Assembly: GCF_003097315.1 (NCBI RefSeq)
Contig: NZ_QDDL01000009.1
Coordinates: 62,001-126,000 of the forward strand
Source of the DNA: Pelagibaculum spongiae
Lineage (GTDB): Bacteria > Pseudomonadota > Gammaproteobacteria > Enterobacterales > Pelagibaculaceae
Reading direction: 5' to 3'
Length of the DNA: 64,000 bases
The notes under the pieces were generated by a model. The model ran no database searches. It was not told where the DNA came from and was given only the letters and a program-made list of their open reading frames with translations. Below are positions 25,825 to 33,667 of the stretch, piece by piece (positions within the stretch are counted from its first letter, which is position 1; every line of letters starts with the position of its first letter). The position numbers and the translations under genes are program-made.

Positions 25825-27780
25825 CTATTCAAACTCTTTCAAGTAAGGTGACCAGCTACTTTTATCTGATGATTTGGTTACAGTAGCAGTGTTTATTAAT
25901 CCATTATCCTGAATGCTGTAGCCAGAAAATTCTGGGCGGCGCGTTTTAAGCAAGTCGCCATCCCAAAACCATTTTTGAGATAATGCAGTCGTGCAGCTTT
26001 CGATAGTCAACTCACCTTTATAATTGACATTTAAACAACGATTATCATGAATTCTTGAGCGATACCGTTCCTGGTTATCCAGTCCCCACATCTGGTTTCT
26101 TTGGCCATGACAGGTATAAGCAATAACTTGGGTTCCAGCGGCAGCGTTGTTTCGGTTAACATCAAGGCAGCTGTTATTGCTAGATAAACTTTGCAAGCGG
26201 ACGTTAGCTTCAGGCTGAAAAACTGGGTGGCTCCAATCAACTGAAAAGTTATGTGGGAAGGTATAAGTAAAAGAAGATGATCCTTTACTGCCAGTGGTAT
26301 CCCATGCCCCAGAGTAAACTCTATCTGCAAAGTAATTGGTAATGGTTAATTTAGAGTGCCCAGATATTTTTGAAATGCCTGTTTTACTAGCGGGTGCACG
26401 ATAAATAACGTCAAGCTGTGGTTTCATATTGGCATATGCAATTGGAGTAATGCGGTCTGTATCAAAAAGATTCTGCTGTCCGCCTACCCAGTCAAGCCGG
26501 ATACACTCATTACCAACAAACGGAGTTCCCTTGAGGAATTTACAAACCCCCTCACGCTTATAACTAATATCGGTAGTATTGTATCTGGACTGATTTTCTA
26601 TCTTGTATTCATTAGTAGAGAACGATAGAGAGCGTTTTTGTGAAAAACCGAATGATGCGCCCATATCTGCACCAATTTTTGGTCCATCTGTGCCAACAGT
26701 CGCGCCAACGGACGCACTTGCACCAATAGAAATGCTACTGGTTTCTGAATAATTGGTACGGACATTTTCATTACCAGGCAAATGTCGGTGTAACGTTACA
26801 TCGCCTGTGTTTTCTGTTGGTCGCAAGAAAAAACTGTAATTTTCTAGTAGCGGCCCGATGCGTGCCTGTCTATGTGCCCATGACTGAAACCAAGTATGCG
26901 TATAGTTAGCGCTATCAGAAATATGAATGCCAGCGCCTGCACCTTGGGTTTCATCGAGAGATATTCTGAAATACTTGGCATTCTCTGAATCGCGACCTTG
27001 TAATGATCGAATCATTGAAACTCTAAAATGTAATGAGACAGAAGTCTCTTTTCCACGACAATGATCAGATTTGCCATTAAACCCTACATCATTATACAAA
27101 TCGCATCGTAAATTATCATAAGAAACAATCAGCGTTCGATTTAAAACCGGAGTATAACTATTAACGCTAGATTGTGACTTAGCGCGTAAGTATGAAGTTG
27201 CTTTAGGTGCAGGCTCTTCATTTAATATGCCAAAATTATTCGAAAGAGCGAATTCTGCAGTGCCGGAATTTTCAGCACCCAATGATGATATAGCGCCAAT
27301 ACTTTCTACTGATCTTTGTTCTTGCTTTGGCAGGCTTGGTGCAACTTTCGCCAATGCACTGTTCAATGAACTCGAAAGCCTATTTAGATCAATATTTTGA
27401 AAATCCGACGCATCACTATTAACGCCAAGGCTATGAGAAACAATCTCTCCATCTTTCATATAGACCAAGGTGATAGGGGCAGGCGTTGCAACACCTAAAA
27501 CACGAATTAATTGTTCGTGTGCAACTGTAATACTCGTTGCCTCAGTACTATCAAGAACAACGACCTTTCCTTGCTTAATACTTGTTAGTGTTTCCGATAG
27601 TGCTTTATTTACTGCAGTATCATTTAAATTCAGGTAAACAGAATTATTTAGATTGCCAGTAATGTAATTCAAGGCAAAGTTGCTCGGATTATCAAAAGGG
27701 AGCGCATTTGCGTAATGAGCAACACTGAATAGTGATATAAAAAGTGCTGCAACTGATAACGGTTTCCTAGTGCATTTCAT
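25825..27780 (-). CDS. Pore-forming cytolysin, Vibrio cholerae cytolysin/VvhA type, with ricin-type lectin domain
   Basis: A secreted 651-residue toxin of the leukocidin/hemolysin beta-pore family. A signal peptide (MKCTRKPLSVAALFISLFSV, cut after YANA) is followed by a pro-domain to about residue 200 (KGKVVVLDSTEATSITVAHE). The cytolysin core has RISLDETQGAGAGIHISDS and a glycine/serine-rich pre-stem GASASVGATVGTDGPKIGAD near residue 360. The rim region follows with SVDWSHPVFQPEANVRLQSL, and a C-terminal beta-trefoil (NSCLDVNRNNAAAGTQVIAY, then NRCLNVNYKGELTIESC). It lacks the extra beta-prism lectin of VCC. Start: ATG 27780 with GGGGAA just before, rather than the in-frame ATG 27792. An IS66 element lies 410 bp upstream. 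Confidence 0.88.
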   Translation of the reverse strand: MKCTRKPLSVAALFISLFSVAHYANALPFDNPSNFALNYITGNLNNSVYLNLNDTAVNKALSETLTSIKQGKVVVLDSTEATSITVAHEQLIRVLGVATPAPITLVYMKDGEIVSHSLGVNSDASDFQNIDLNRLSSSLNSALAKVAPSLPKQEQRSVESIGAISSLGAENSGTAEFALSNNFGILNEEPAPKATSYLRAKSQSSVNSYTPVLNRTLIVSYDNLRCDLYNDVGFNGKSDHCRGKETSVSLHFRVSMIRSLQGRDSENAKYFRISLDETQGAGAGIHISDSANYTHTWFQSWAHRQARIGPLLENYSFFLRPTENTGDVTLHRHLPGNENVRTNYSETSSISIGASASVGATVGTDGPKIGADMGASFGFSQKRSLSFSTNEYKIENQSRYNTTDISYKREGVCKFLKGTPFVGNECIRLDWVGGQQNLFDTDRITPIAYANMKPQLDVIYRAPASKTGISKISGHSKLTITNYFADRVYSGAWDTTGSKGSSSFTYTFPHNFSVDWSHPVFQPEANVRLQSLSSNNSCLDVNRNNAAAGTQVIAYTCHGQRNQMWGLDNQERYRSRIHDNRCLNVNYKGELTIESCTTALSQKWFWDGDLLKTRRPEFSGYSIQDNGLINTATVTKSSDKSSWSPYLKEFE

Positions 27781-27792
27781 GTTGTTCCCCAT

Positions 27793-28190
27793 TCGAAATT
27801 ATATTTTTTTGATAAATTTAGAATGTTGTGAAAAGCCACTAAGCTTGCTGACGTAAGTCATTAATATGTATTTTCGAAGTTAATAAAAGTAAAATAAGTC
27901 AGAATTGTCACGTCTAACTCATTGTTGTGACATAGTGTTTTATTTTTATTATCTCTTCCGGCCTACACCGAACACTCTAAAAACCAATACTCACAACAGC
28001 CGTAAAGCAATACGCTTACACTTAAATTTTAGGCCAGACTGGCTCTTCAAAGCGCTCTGAATTTTCTTATGTTGATATTTTAGTTAATTGCTGAAAAACG
28101 TAGAAAACTACTCTTAGAAAAAGATTCATTCTAACCATATCTATTGCCACCACAGGATTAACATATGATTCTTTCATTATAAAATCTACG
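27793..28190. other. Upstream region of the cytolysin gene
   Basis: About 400 bp, AT-rich, between the toxin start and the IS66 target site. It presumably carries the toxin promoter, but I see no clear operator or promoter match. No open frame of interest. Confidence 0.45.
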
Positions 28191-28198
28191 CTCGCAAC
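28191..28198. repeat. Target site duplication, left copy (CTCGCAAC)
   Basis: The identical 8 bp recur at 29895-29902 on the other side of the IS66-family element. Eight bp is the normal duplication length for IS66. Confidence 0.95.
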
Positions 28199-29894
28199 GT
28201 AACCATTCAGCACAATTTAATATAAAAATCGCTTGACAGGTTTTTTGATATTTTCCCGAATTTAAGCACCTCTTTCAGAATACCACTTAAACGCCGCATT
28301 AAACTGCTATTAACACACCTGATTATCAATGTTTTTTGCTCAGAATAGCGCATCAGCATTCCGCTTCTAAAAAGTCGCCACAGTAAGCCTCAGAGACAAA
28401 AAAACCACCCTGAAAACCTGTGCGATAATAACCGCATGGACTCAATCGAAATTAATAAAACAATCGCTGAAACCGAGCGATTGTTAGCCAAAAGCAAAAG
28501 CTTACCGCCCGAACTGGTGGCGATGGTTCGTATGCTGATGCTCGTCGTTAAGATATTGCTTGATAGCAAAGGGCTAAACAGCAAAAACTCCAGCATTCCG
28601 CCATCGGCAGATCCTAATCGAGAAAAGAAATCGCGCGCCAAAAGCAATAAAAACCCAGGCGGGCAGCCTGGCCATAAAGGCAGTAATTTATCACCGGTGA
28701 AAGACCCAGATGAAGTGCTGGATATTACGATTGATCGTAGCCAATTGCCGAAAGGAAAATACCGTGTTGTTGGCAGTGAAAGCCGCCAAGTAGTTGATGT
28801 TCGTATTACCCGATATGTCACCGAATATCGGGCGCAGATTCTACAAGACGAGCAGGGTAACCAGTTTGTTGCTGAGTTTCCGCAAGGGGTCACTCGGCCA
28901 ATACAATATGGCAATGAGTTTAAAGCCAACGCGGTTTATATGTCGAGCTACCAGCTGATTCCTTATGAACGGACTCAAAAGCACTTCGCTGAGATATTGG
29001 ATGCGCCAATCAGCACCGGTAGCCTTGCCAATTTTAATCAGGAAGCTTTTCATCGACTGAAGCCATTTGCTCAGTTAGTACCGGCTATTTTGCGTGCTGG
29101 AGATTTGATTCATGCCGATGAAACCGGCGTCAATATCAATGGTAAACGAAAGTGGCTACATGTCGCGAGCAATGACCGCTGGACGTGGATTGAAGCGCAT
29201 GAATCAAGAGGTATCGAGGCAATGGAAGCGATCGACATCTTGCCTAAATTTACCGGTTTATTGGTACACGATCACTGGAAAAGCTACTACCGATTTGTGC
29301 TGTGCTTGCATGTATTGTGTAACGCCCATCATGTACGTGAATTGGCGCGAGCCCATGAGCAAGATGGCCAGCAGTGGGCCAAGGCAATGGAAGATCTGCT
29401 TTATGAAATGAATACAGCAGTCAATGAGGCGGGGGGTGAGTTGGATGAAAAGCAGTGTCAAAAATGGGTGAAGCGATATCGAAAAATATTAAAAGCAGGT
29501 GATCGGGAATGCCCGGCACCTGAGCCAAAAAAAGCGGATAAAAAAGGTCAATTAAAACGAGGGAAATTAGCACGAAGTAAATCGAGAAATTTATTAGAGC
29601 GGCTGCGGGATTTTGAAGCAGACGTGCTGCGGTTTATGAGTAATACCCGAGCACCGTTTACCAATAATCAGGGTGAACGGGACTTCCGTATGAGCAAGGT
29701 TCAGCAGAAGATATCAGGCTGCTTCCGCTCATGGGATGGCGTGAAAGCGTATTGCAGAATCCGGAGCTATATATCGACCTGCCAAAAAAATGGGGTCGGT
29801 GTTGGGGAAGCTTTGTCGTTATTATTTGCGGGTAAATGGCCGGACTTTATTCAGGAGAAATTGGATCGGTTGGTGTGACATGCTGAATGGTTAC
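28199..29894 (+). mobile_element. Complete IS66-family insertion sequence (1696 bp)
   Basis: The ends are perfect 14-bp inverted repeats: GTAACCATTCAGCA at 28199-28212 and its complement at 29881-29894. They are flanked by the 8-bp direct duplication CTCGCAAC at 28191-28198 and 29895-29902. It contains a single transposase gene and no tnpA/tnpB accessory genes, the arrangement of the ISBst12-like branch. The intact ends, duplication and transposase frame point to a recent and probably still mobile insertion. Confidence 0.96.
28436..29878 (+). CDS. IS66-family transposase
   Basis: The 480-residue DDE transposase has an N-terminal leucine-rich helix, then the zinc/linker region rich in Ser-Lys-Asn with NPGGQPGHKGSNL. 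The catalytic core has Asp in IHADETGVNINGK near residue 228, Asp in GLLVHDHWKSYYRF near residue 280, and Glu in FTNNQGERDFRMSKVQQKIS near residue 412. All three catalytic residues are present and the frame is full length, so the enzyme should be active. It ends 16 bp before the right inverted end. Confidence 0.95.
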   Translation: MDSIEINKTIAETERLLAKSKSLPPELVAMVRMLMLVVKILLDSKGLNSKNSSIPPSADPNREKKSRAKSNKNPGGQPGHKGSNLSPVKDPDEVLDITIDRSQLPKGKYRVVGSESRQVVDVRITRYVTEYRAQILQDEQGNQFVAEFPQGVTRPIQYGNEFKANAVYMSSYQLIPYERTQKHFAEILDAPISTGSLANFNQEAFHRLKPFAQLVPAILRAGDLIHADETGVNINGKRKWLHVASNDRWTWIEAHESRGIEAMEAIDILPKFTGLLVHDHWKSYYRFVLCLHVLCNAHHVRELARAHEQDGQQWAKAMEDLLYEMNTAVNEAGGELDEKQCQKWVKRYRKILKAGDRECPAPEPKKADKKGQLKRGKLARSKSRNLLERLRDFEADVLRFMSNTRAPFTNNQGERDFRMSKVQQKISGCFRSWDGVKAYCRIRSYISTCQKNGVGVGEALSLLFAGKWPDFIQEKLDRLV

Positions 29895-29902
29895 CTCGCA
29901 AC
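29895..29902. repeat. Target site duplication, right copy (CTCGCAAC)
   Basis: Matches the left copy at 28191-28198 exactly. Confidence 0.95.
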
Positions 29903-30159
29903 CAACTAAAACTTGGCAGAAGAAGTTAAGACAGAAATTGATCTTACTTCTATTTTAATGGTGATATCACTGACCGCTACATTGGCTTCAAACAACATTT
30001 CAATGAAAGATACGGTTGATATTTACTAAAACAATTGATTGAATTATCTCTAGAAAACAATCAATACAATTAAGAAAAAACGGCTAAACCACTCAAAATA
30101 CATTCGAGCAACTTGCATCGATTGGCGAGGAGATTGGGAATTTTTCAGGCGGGATTAAT

Positions 30160-30374
30160 TTAATAAATTAGTGCCACCTTCATGTGACTGGATCCCGCCA
30201 ATCCCTGACGGGATGACGAACCCAAGCGGCATACTCCGAACTTGTCATTCCGAGCATGGAGATGCAAGGATACACGGATTAGGGCAACGCAGGATGCCGG
30301 AACTCAGACATCAGGGATGGTAACTCAGTGGAAATGAATTCAAAGAACAAAATATTTTAATAAGTTAGTGCCAC
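30160..30374. repeat. Small intergenic repeat unit with matching ends
   Basis: TTAATAAATTAGTGCCAC (30160-30177) and TTAATAAGTTAGTGCCAC (30357-30374) are 17/18 identical direct repeats, 197 bp apart. The interior has the dyad GATCCCGCCAATCCCTGACGGG and GGGATGACGA, then TTGTCATTCCGAGC. These are phrases common in dispersed non-coding repeats of Proteobacteria. No coding frame. Likely a small non-autonomous repeat or a duplicated spacer. Confidence 0.6.
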
Positions 30375-30396
30375 TGACTCTTGCCACAAAAGTGCT

Positions 30397-31266
30397 TCAC
30401 TCAATCGGCAAATAAATATCCACCACCTGCTCATTCTCTGGCACATCTGGATACATGGCGATCCATTCAAAAAACAATGGTGCATCTCGCAGGGTTTCGC
30501 CGCTGTTAATCATCCATTGTGAATATAAATAATATATTTTTTCTGCCATGTTTTTATCCGATCCAACATGTCGAATTCTGGCGCAGCGACCCGCTGCAAT
30601 CGATTTCTCGACCATTTCAGTATATTTATCTGGGATATTCACTTTGGTTTCTGCAGCAATATCCAGGCGAAAGTCTTCGGCTGCTACTTTTTCAGGGTCA
30701 TCATAAATCAGGTTAAAAAGTCTGGCATCGCGCGGTAATAGCTGGCTACTTATTCGCCAATCAATAAACTTAGCAACCGATTGCATGACATTTTTAGGGT
30801 CACCCAAATGCTCTAGCACAGCCAAGCGAATTTTTGGAAAATCGACCCGTTCTACCTTCCAATCATCTGACTTTTGCGACTCAGCCATAAAAATACTGCC
30901 CAGATTAAGTTGATCAATTAAAGATTGGCAAAGGTTCCAGTCCGCTTCTTTGCGAAACTGGCTGGGCGATACGCCGAGGATTTCTTTAAAAGCCCGGCTA
31001 AATGACTCTGGATTTTCATAACCATTCTCTAGTGCGATATCTATCACCCGCATCTGCTTACGGAAATACAGCTGGTGCAGCGCACGGCGCATTCTCTGGC
31101 GCTTGATATAAACCGCTAGCGTACAACCGAACAGCGCTTGGAATTGACGATGAAAGTGAAATTTGGACAAGCAAGCTTTCTGACATAACAAATCCAATGT
31201 CATCGGCTGAGATAGATGACGCTCAATATATTCAATGACTTTTTGATAGCGCTTCAGATAACTCAC
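30397..31266 (-). CDS. AraC-family regulator with GyrI-like effector domain
   Basis: Residues 1-105 hold the two AraC helix-turn-helix motifs (TLDLLCQKACLSKFHFHRQF and VIDIALENGYENPESFSRAF, followed by GVSPSQFRK). Residues about 130-289 form a GyrI-like small-molecule-binding domain (VERVDFPKIRLAVLEHLGD at its start, DIYLPIE at the end). This DNA-binding-first arrangement is that of the Rob/BltR-like group. The target genes are not evident. The dyad CCTGAA-ATA-TTCAGG at 31297-31311, 31 bp before its start, could be an autoregulatory site. Confidence 0.9.
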   Translation of the reverse strand: MSYLKRYQKVIEYIERHLSQPMTLDLLCQKACLSKFHFHRQFQALFGCTLAVYIKRQRMRRALHQLYFRKQMRVIDIALENGYENPESFSRAFKEILGVSPSQFRKEADWNLCQSLIDQLNLGSIFMAESQKSDDWKVERVDFPKIRLAVLEHLGDPKNVMQSVAKFIDWRISSQLLPRDARLFNLIYDDPEKVAAEDFRLDIAAETKVNIPDKYTEMVEKSIAAGRCARIRHVGSDKNMAEKIYYLYSQWMINSGETLRDAPLFFEWIAMYPDVPENEQVVDIYLPIE

Positions 31267-32082
31267 TTCAAATACACTCCCCTAGTGAAACTTGCGCCTG
31301 AAATATTCAGGTTATGCCGCCTTGCTGACCGCTAGTTTGCTCTCTGGAAGTAACAAATGCATGACCGCAGTTGCCTTTTTAGCTTTGCACTCATGATTCG
31401 GTTACAGCAACCACTCACCGGAAGTCTTTTTTGACGCTTCCTTGCAATTCCTTGTAATTTGATCAAAAAACGTACAGTTTTTATAAGTACTCGCAAAGCC
31501 ATTGGTAGCAGTCACTTGTCTTAGAGAAACAGGTTTGCTGACAAGATAACAACAGAGTTATCCACAGATTCGTTTGATAACTCTCTTCGCAAGTCTTTGT
31601 TAGATGGTAAATTTTTTTATTTTGTTTGAAAATCCACTTGTAGTAGGTGAACACTATCAACACTACCACATCTAGTAGTTTCCAGTTTCTAATCAACGAT
31701 TGCTTAGCCAATCAACTCAATCAGTTTTCGACTGATTGAAGCTATTTGAAGTGAAATGCCTTGGGTTATATTCAACAGTTTTCCACTGTGACAAATACAA
31801 TGATTTTGTAGCGTTTTGTCGAAAATTGACCACAGCTATTGATAGAGTAGTCAGCCATGCTGGCCGGTTCCTTTGCTATCAACTCAAATAGCAGTTTGAA
31901 ATAAATGGATATTTATTGGCCAGAAAGTGCATTGAGATATAGTTCATGCTTGATGTACTGATTTGGGTTTTGACTGGAGCTGTGGTTGGGAATATTGAAC
32001 GGAACGCCTGCGACATAGAACAAAGATGGTTCATTCGAAGCCACCTTCATTAGATGATGTCGATAGTAAACTTAAATCAGCA
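31267..32082. other. Long intergenic region with a perfect DnaA box
   Basis: About 820 bp without a credible gene; the only frame over 60 codons (minus strand 31481-31711) has no family look or ribosome binding site. It contains TTATCCACA at 31558-31566, inside the 15-mer CAGAGTTATCCACAG that recurs at 39937-39952. The rest is AT-rich. Confidence 0.5.
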
Positions 32083-32167
32083 TATTAATCGTTGCGTAAG
32101 TATTTTCAGAGGATGATGCTACAAGACGCCTACATCGTTGGGTGCGCCTTCAGGCTTACCCAACCTA
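32083..32167. repeat. Dispersed repeat, copy 1
   Basis: TATTAATCGTTGCGTAAGTA (32083 onward, 24 of 28 bases matching) and GGTGCGCCTT (32141) recur in the same order and orientation at 36903 and 36965, with similar spacing (58 and 62 bp). This copy ends in CCCAACCTAC. Confidence 0.7.
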
Positions 32168-32257
32168 CTTTAGTTCGGAGTTAATCGAAATATCGGAGTT
32201 TTATTAATAAAAAAACCAATTGGTTTTCGTAGCCTGGGTAAGCCTGTGGGCGCACCC
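32140..32257. repeat. Inverted repeat pair, 23-bp arms
   Basis: GGGTGCGCCTTCAGGCTTAC (23-bp arm, 32140-32162) is the reverse complement, 21 of 23 bases, of the arm at 32235-32257. The arms frame about 72 bp of AT-rich sequence. It could form a long stem in RNA or be a MITE-like palindromic repeat. Confidence 0.8.
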
Positions 32258-32344
32258 GGGAACCATAGATTCAACTTGGGCCGCCCCCGGGTTTATATCT
32301 GCGATATCTATTAATTAATTAAAAATAAACACATCGATTAATGT

Positions 32345-32704
32345 TTATTGCGGCAACCTTGCAACAAACTTTCCTTTTATTAATTTTGGCCAATCTTTAA
32401 ATGCCACTTCGCCCGATTCAGATTGCTGGTAAAACTTCACATAATCTAACAGTGCCTGGTTATGATCACCTGCATCGGACAAATCACCAATCACATACCC
32501 TATCTTGCCGGGGCTGCGTAAATAGACATTGCACTTTCTGTTACACGACATCAGGCAACGCGTAGTGGTTATCTCTAATGCCCCAACGGCTTGTTGCTGT
32601 ACCGTCTGTTGCAACGATTGATGCAGCTTCTGCCCGCCATTCAACACCTCAGGATCAGAGCTGTAGCCACAGGTCTCACATATTATTAATTCAGCATCTG
32701 CCAT
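32345..32704 (-). CDS. DUF1636 family predicted metal-binding protein
   Basis: The 119-residue protein has a thioredoxin-fold ferredoxin-like layout with cysteines in IICETCGYS near the N-terminus and TTRCLMSCNRKCNVYLRSPG near residues 50-65. This is the DUF1636 cysteine pattern. In other bacteria such genes often sit with cobalamin or metal-chaperone genes, but none is seen here. It is flanked by the inverted-repeat unit downstream and the excalibur-domain gene upstream. Function unknown; metal or Fe-S binding is inferred from the cysteines. Confidence 0.8.
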   Translation of the reverse strand: MADAELIICETCGYSSDPEVLNGGQKLHQSLQQTVQQQAVGALEITTTRCLMSCNRKCNVYLRSPGKIGYVIGDLSDAGDHNQALLDYVKFYQQSESGEVAFKDWPKLIKGKFVARLPQ

Positions 32705-32892
32705 TGCGATTTACTCAGGGTTGAAAAGCCGCAGCATATTCAGCCGACCTTCATATATCAACCGATAATTTGTAAGGGTATTGGGTGTTTATTGCATGGA
32801 GTTACTGCAGCTTACTTTGACTGCGCAACTTTTAGGTTGTTTAAATATCAACTGAAACCGCGACAGTGGAGTCTTTTAATTCCGAGCGTTGG

Positions 32893-33351
32893 CTACCAAT
32901 GACCACAAATTTGTCGCTCACAAGGAATGCCGTCATGGTCACCATCCATTTTAGTATTTGGGCAGTTTTTAATATAGAACTTAGCTTCCTCGCATGAGCT
33001 CATCTGGGAACAATGCTGCTTACCAGTGCAACTGTACCGAGAAGAGGATTTCTTGGGGCTACTCTCCTGGAAAGAACTACTTTCCTCAGGTGTTGATTCA
33101 TACTTAAATTGGTTACTTGAAATTATTTGTACTGACCCTTTCACTTTTTCAATTCGATCACAGTCAATGTCTTCTGATATTTTTCCATAATATACTTTGC
33201 CATCTTGGGCGATACATTTGGTCATACTTGAAGATTGAAAATTAGTATCTTGGGTCTGCAAGATAGGAAATTGGTTTTTTTGATAAAGCTGATTTCCATA
33301 CCATCCAATTACAACAAGAATGGCAATGATGATAAGTTTTTTCATATTCAA
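32893..33351 (-). CDS. Membrane-anchored excalibur-domain protein
   Basis: The 152-residue protein begins with a hydrophobic segment (MKKLIIIAILVVIGWYGNQL) that would export and anchor it. A DUF4124-like stretch (KCIAQDGKVYYGKISEDIDC) follows, then a Ser-rich linker. It ends in the excalibur calcium-binding-like domain: CSQMSSCEEAKFYIKNC, followed by DGDHDGIPCERQIC. Excalibur domains are found with nuclease-like and cold-shock/DUF1294 proteins; no nuclease domain is visible here. Periplasmic location is inferred. Confidence 0.82.
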   Translation of the reverse strand: MNMKKLIIIAILVVIGWYGNQLYQKNQFPILQTQDTNFQSSSMTKCIAQDGKVYYGKISEDIDCDRIEKVKGSVQIISSNQFKYESTPEESSSFQESSPKKSSSRYSCTGKQHCSQMSSCEEAKFYIKNCPNTKMDGDHDGIPCERQICGHW

Positions 33352-33667
33352 AAACTGCCCTGTTATTGAGTTACATGTTTACTGCCTATCATACCGCAAC
33401 TTTTTAACTGCGAGATAGAAACATGTTGTTTAATACTTTTAAATACTATGGCTAACAACATACCTAAAAAACATTGGCTAATCTTTACGTCTAGCTCTGT
33501 CACGCTTCGCATAAGTTAAAGGCTGACCTACGCGGAACTTAAAAATGATAAAGATGAAATAGAAAACAAAAAAATCCCCGGCCATTACTGACCGAGGATT
33601 TCTTTTCAAACAATGTAAGCCAGATACACGGCTTACACCGCAATCTGCACCACTATTTACATCTCTG
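33352..33667. other. Intergenic region with the rapA terminator
   Basis: No credible gene. A minus-strand frame at 33478-33681 overlaps the rapA end and its terminator and is rejected. The only clear element is the rapA terminator. Confidence 0.5.
33570..33601 (-). terminator. Intrinsic terminator of rapA
   Basis: On the minus strand, AAATCCTCGG / CCGGGGATTT (one mismatch) closes a 10-nt loop and is followed by a T-run, 67 bp after the rapA stop. Confidence 0.85.

Noticed and set aside
28384-28410. GTAAGCC near 28383 as the left end of the IS66 element
   Set aside because: The true left end is at 28199, with perfect inverted repeat and target duplication.
31481-31711. Minus-strand frame of 76 codons in a long intergenic region
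   Set aside because: Random-looking AT-rich composition, no start context, and it spans a DnaA box.
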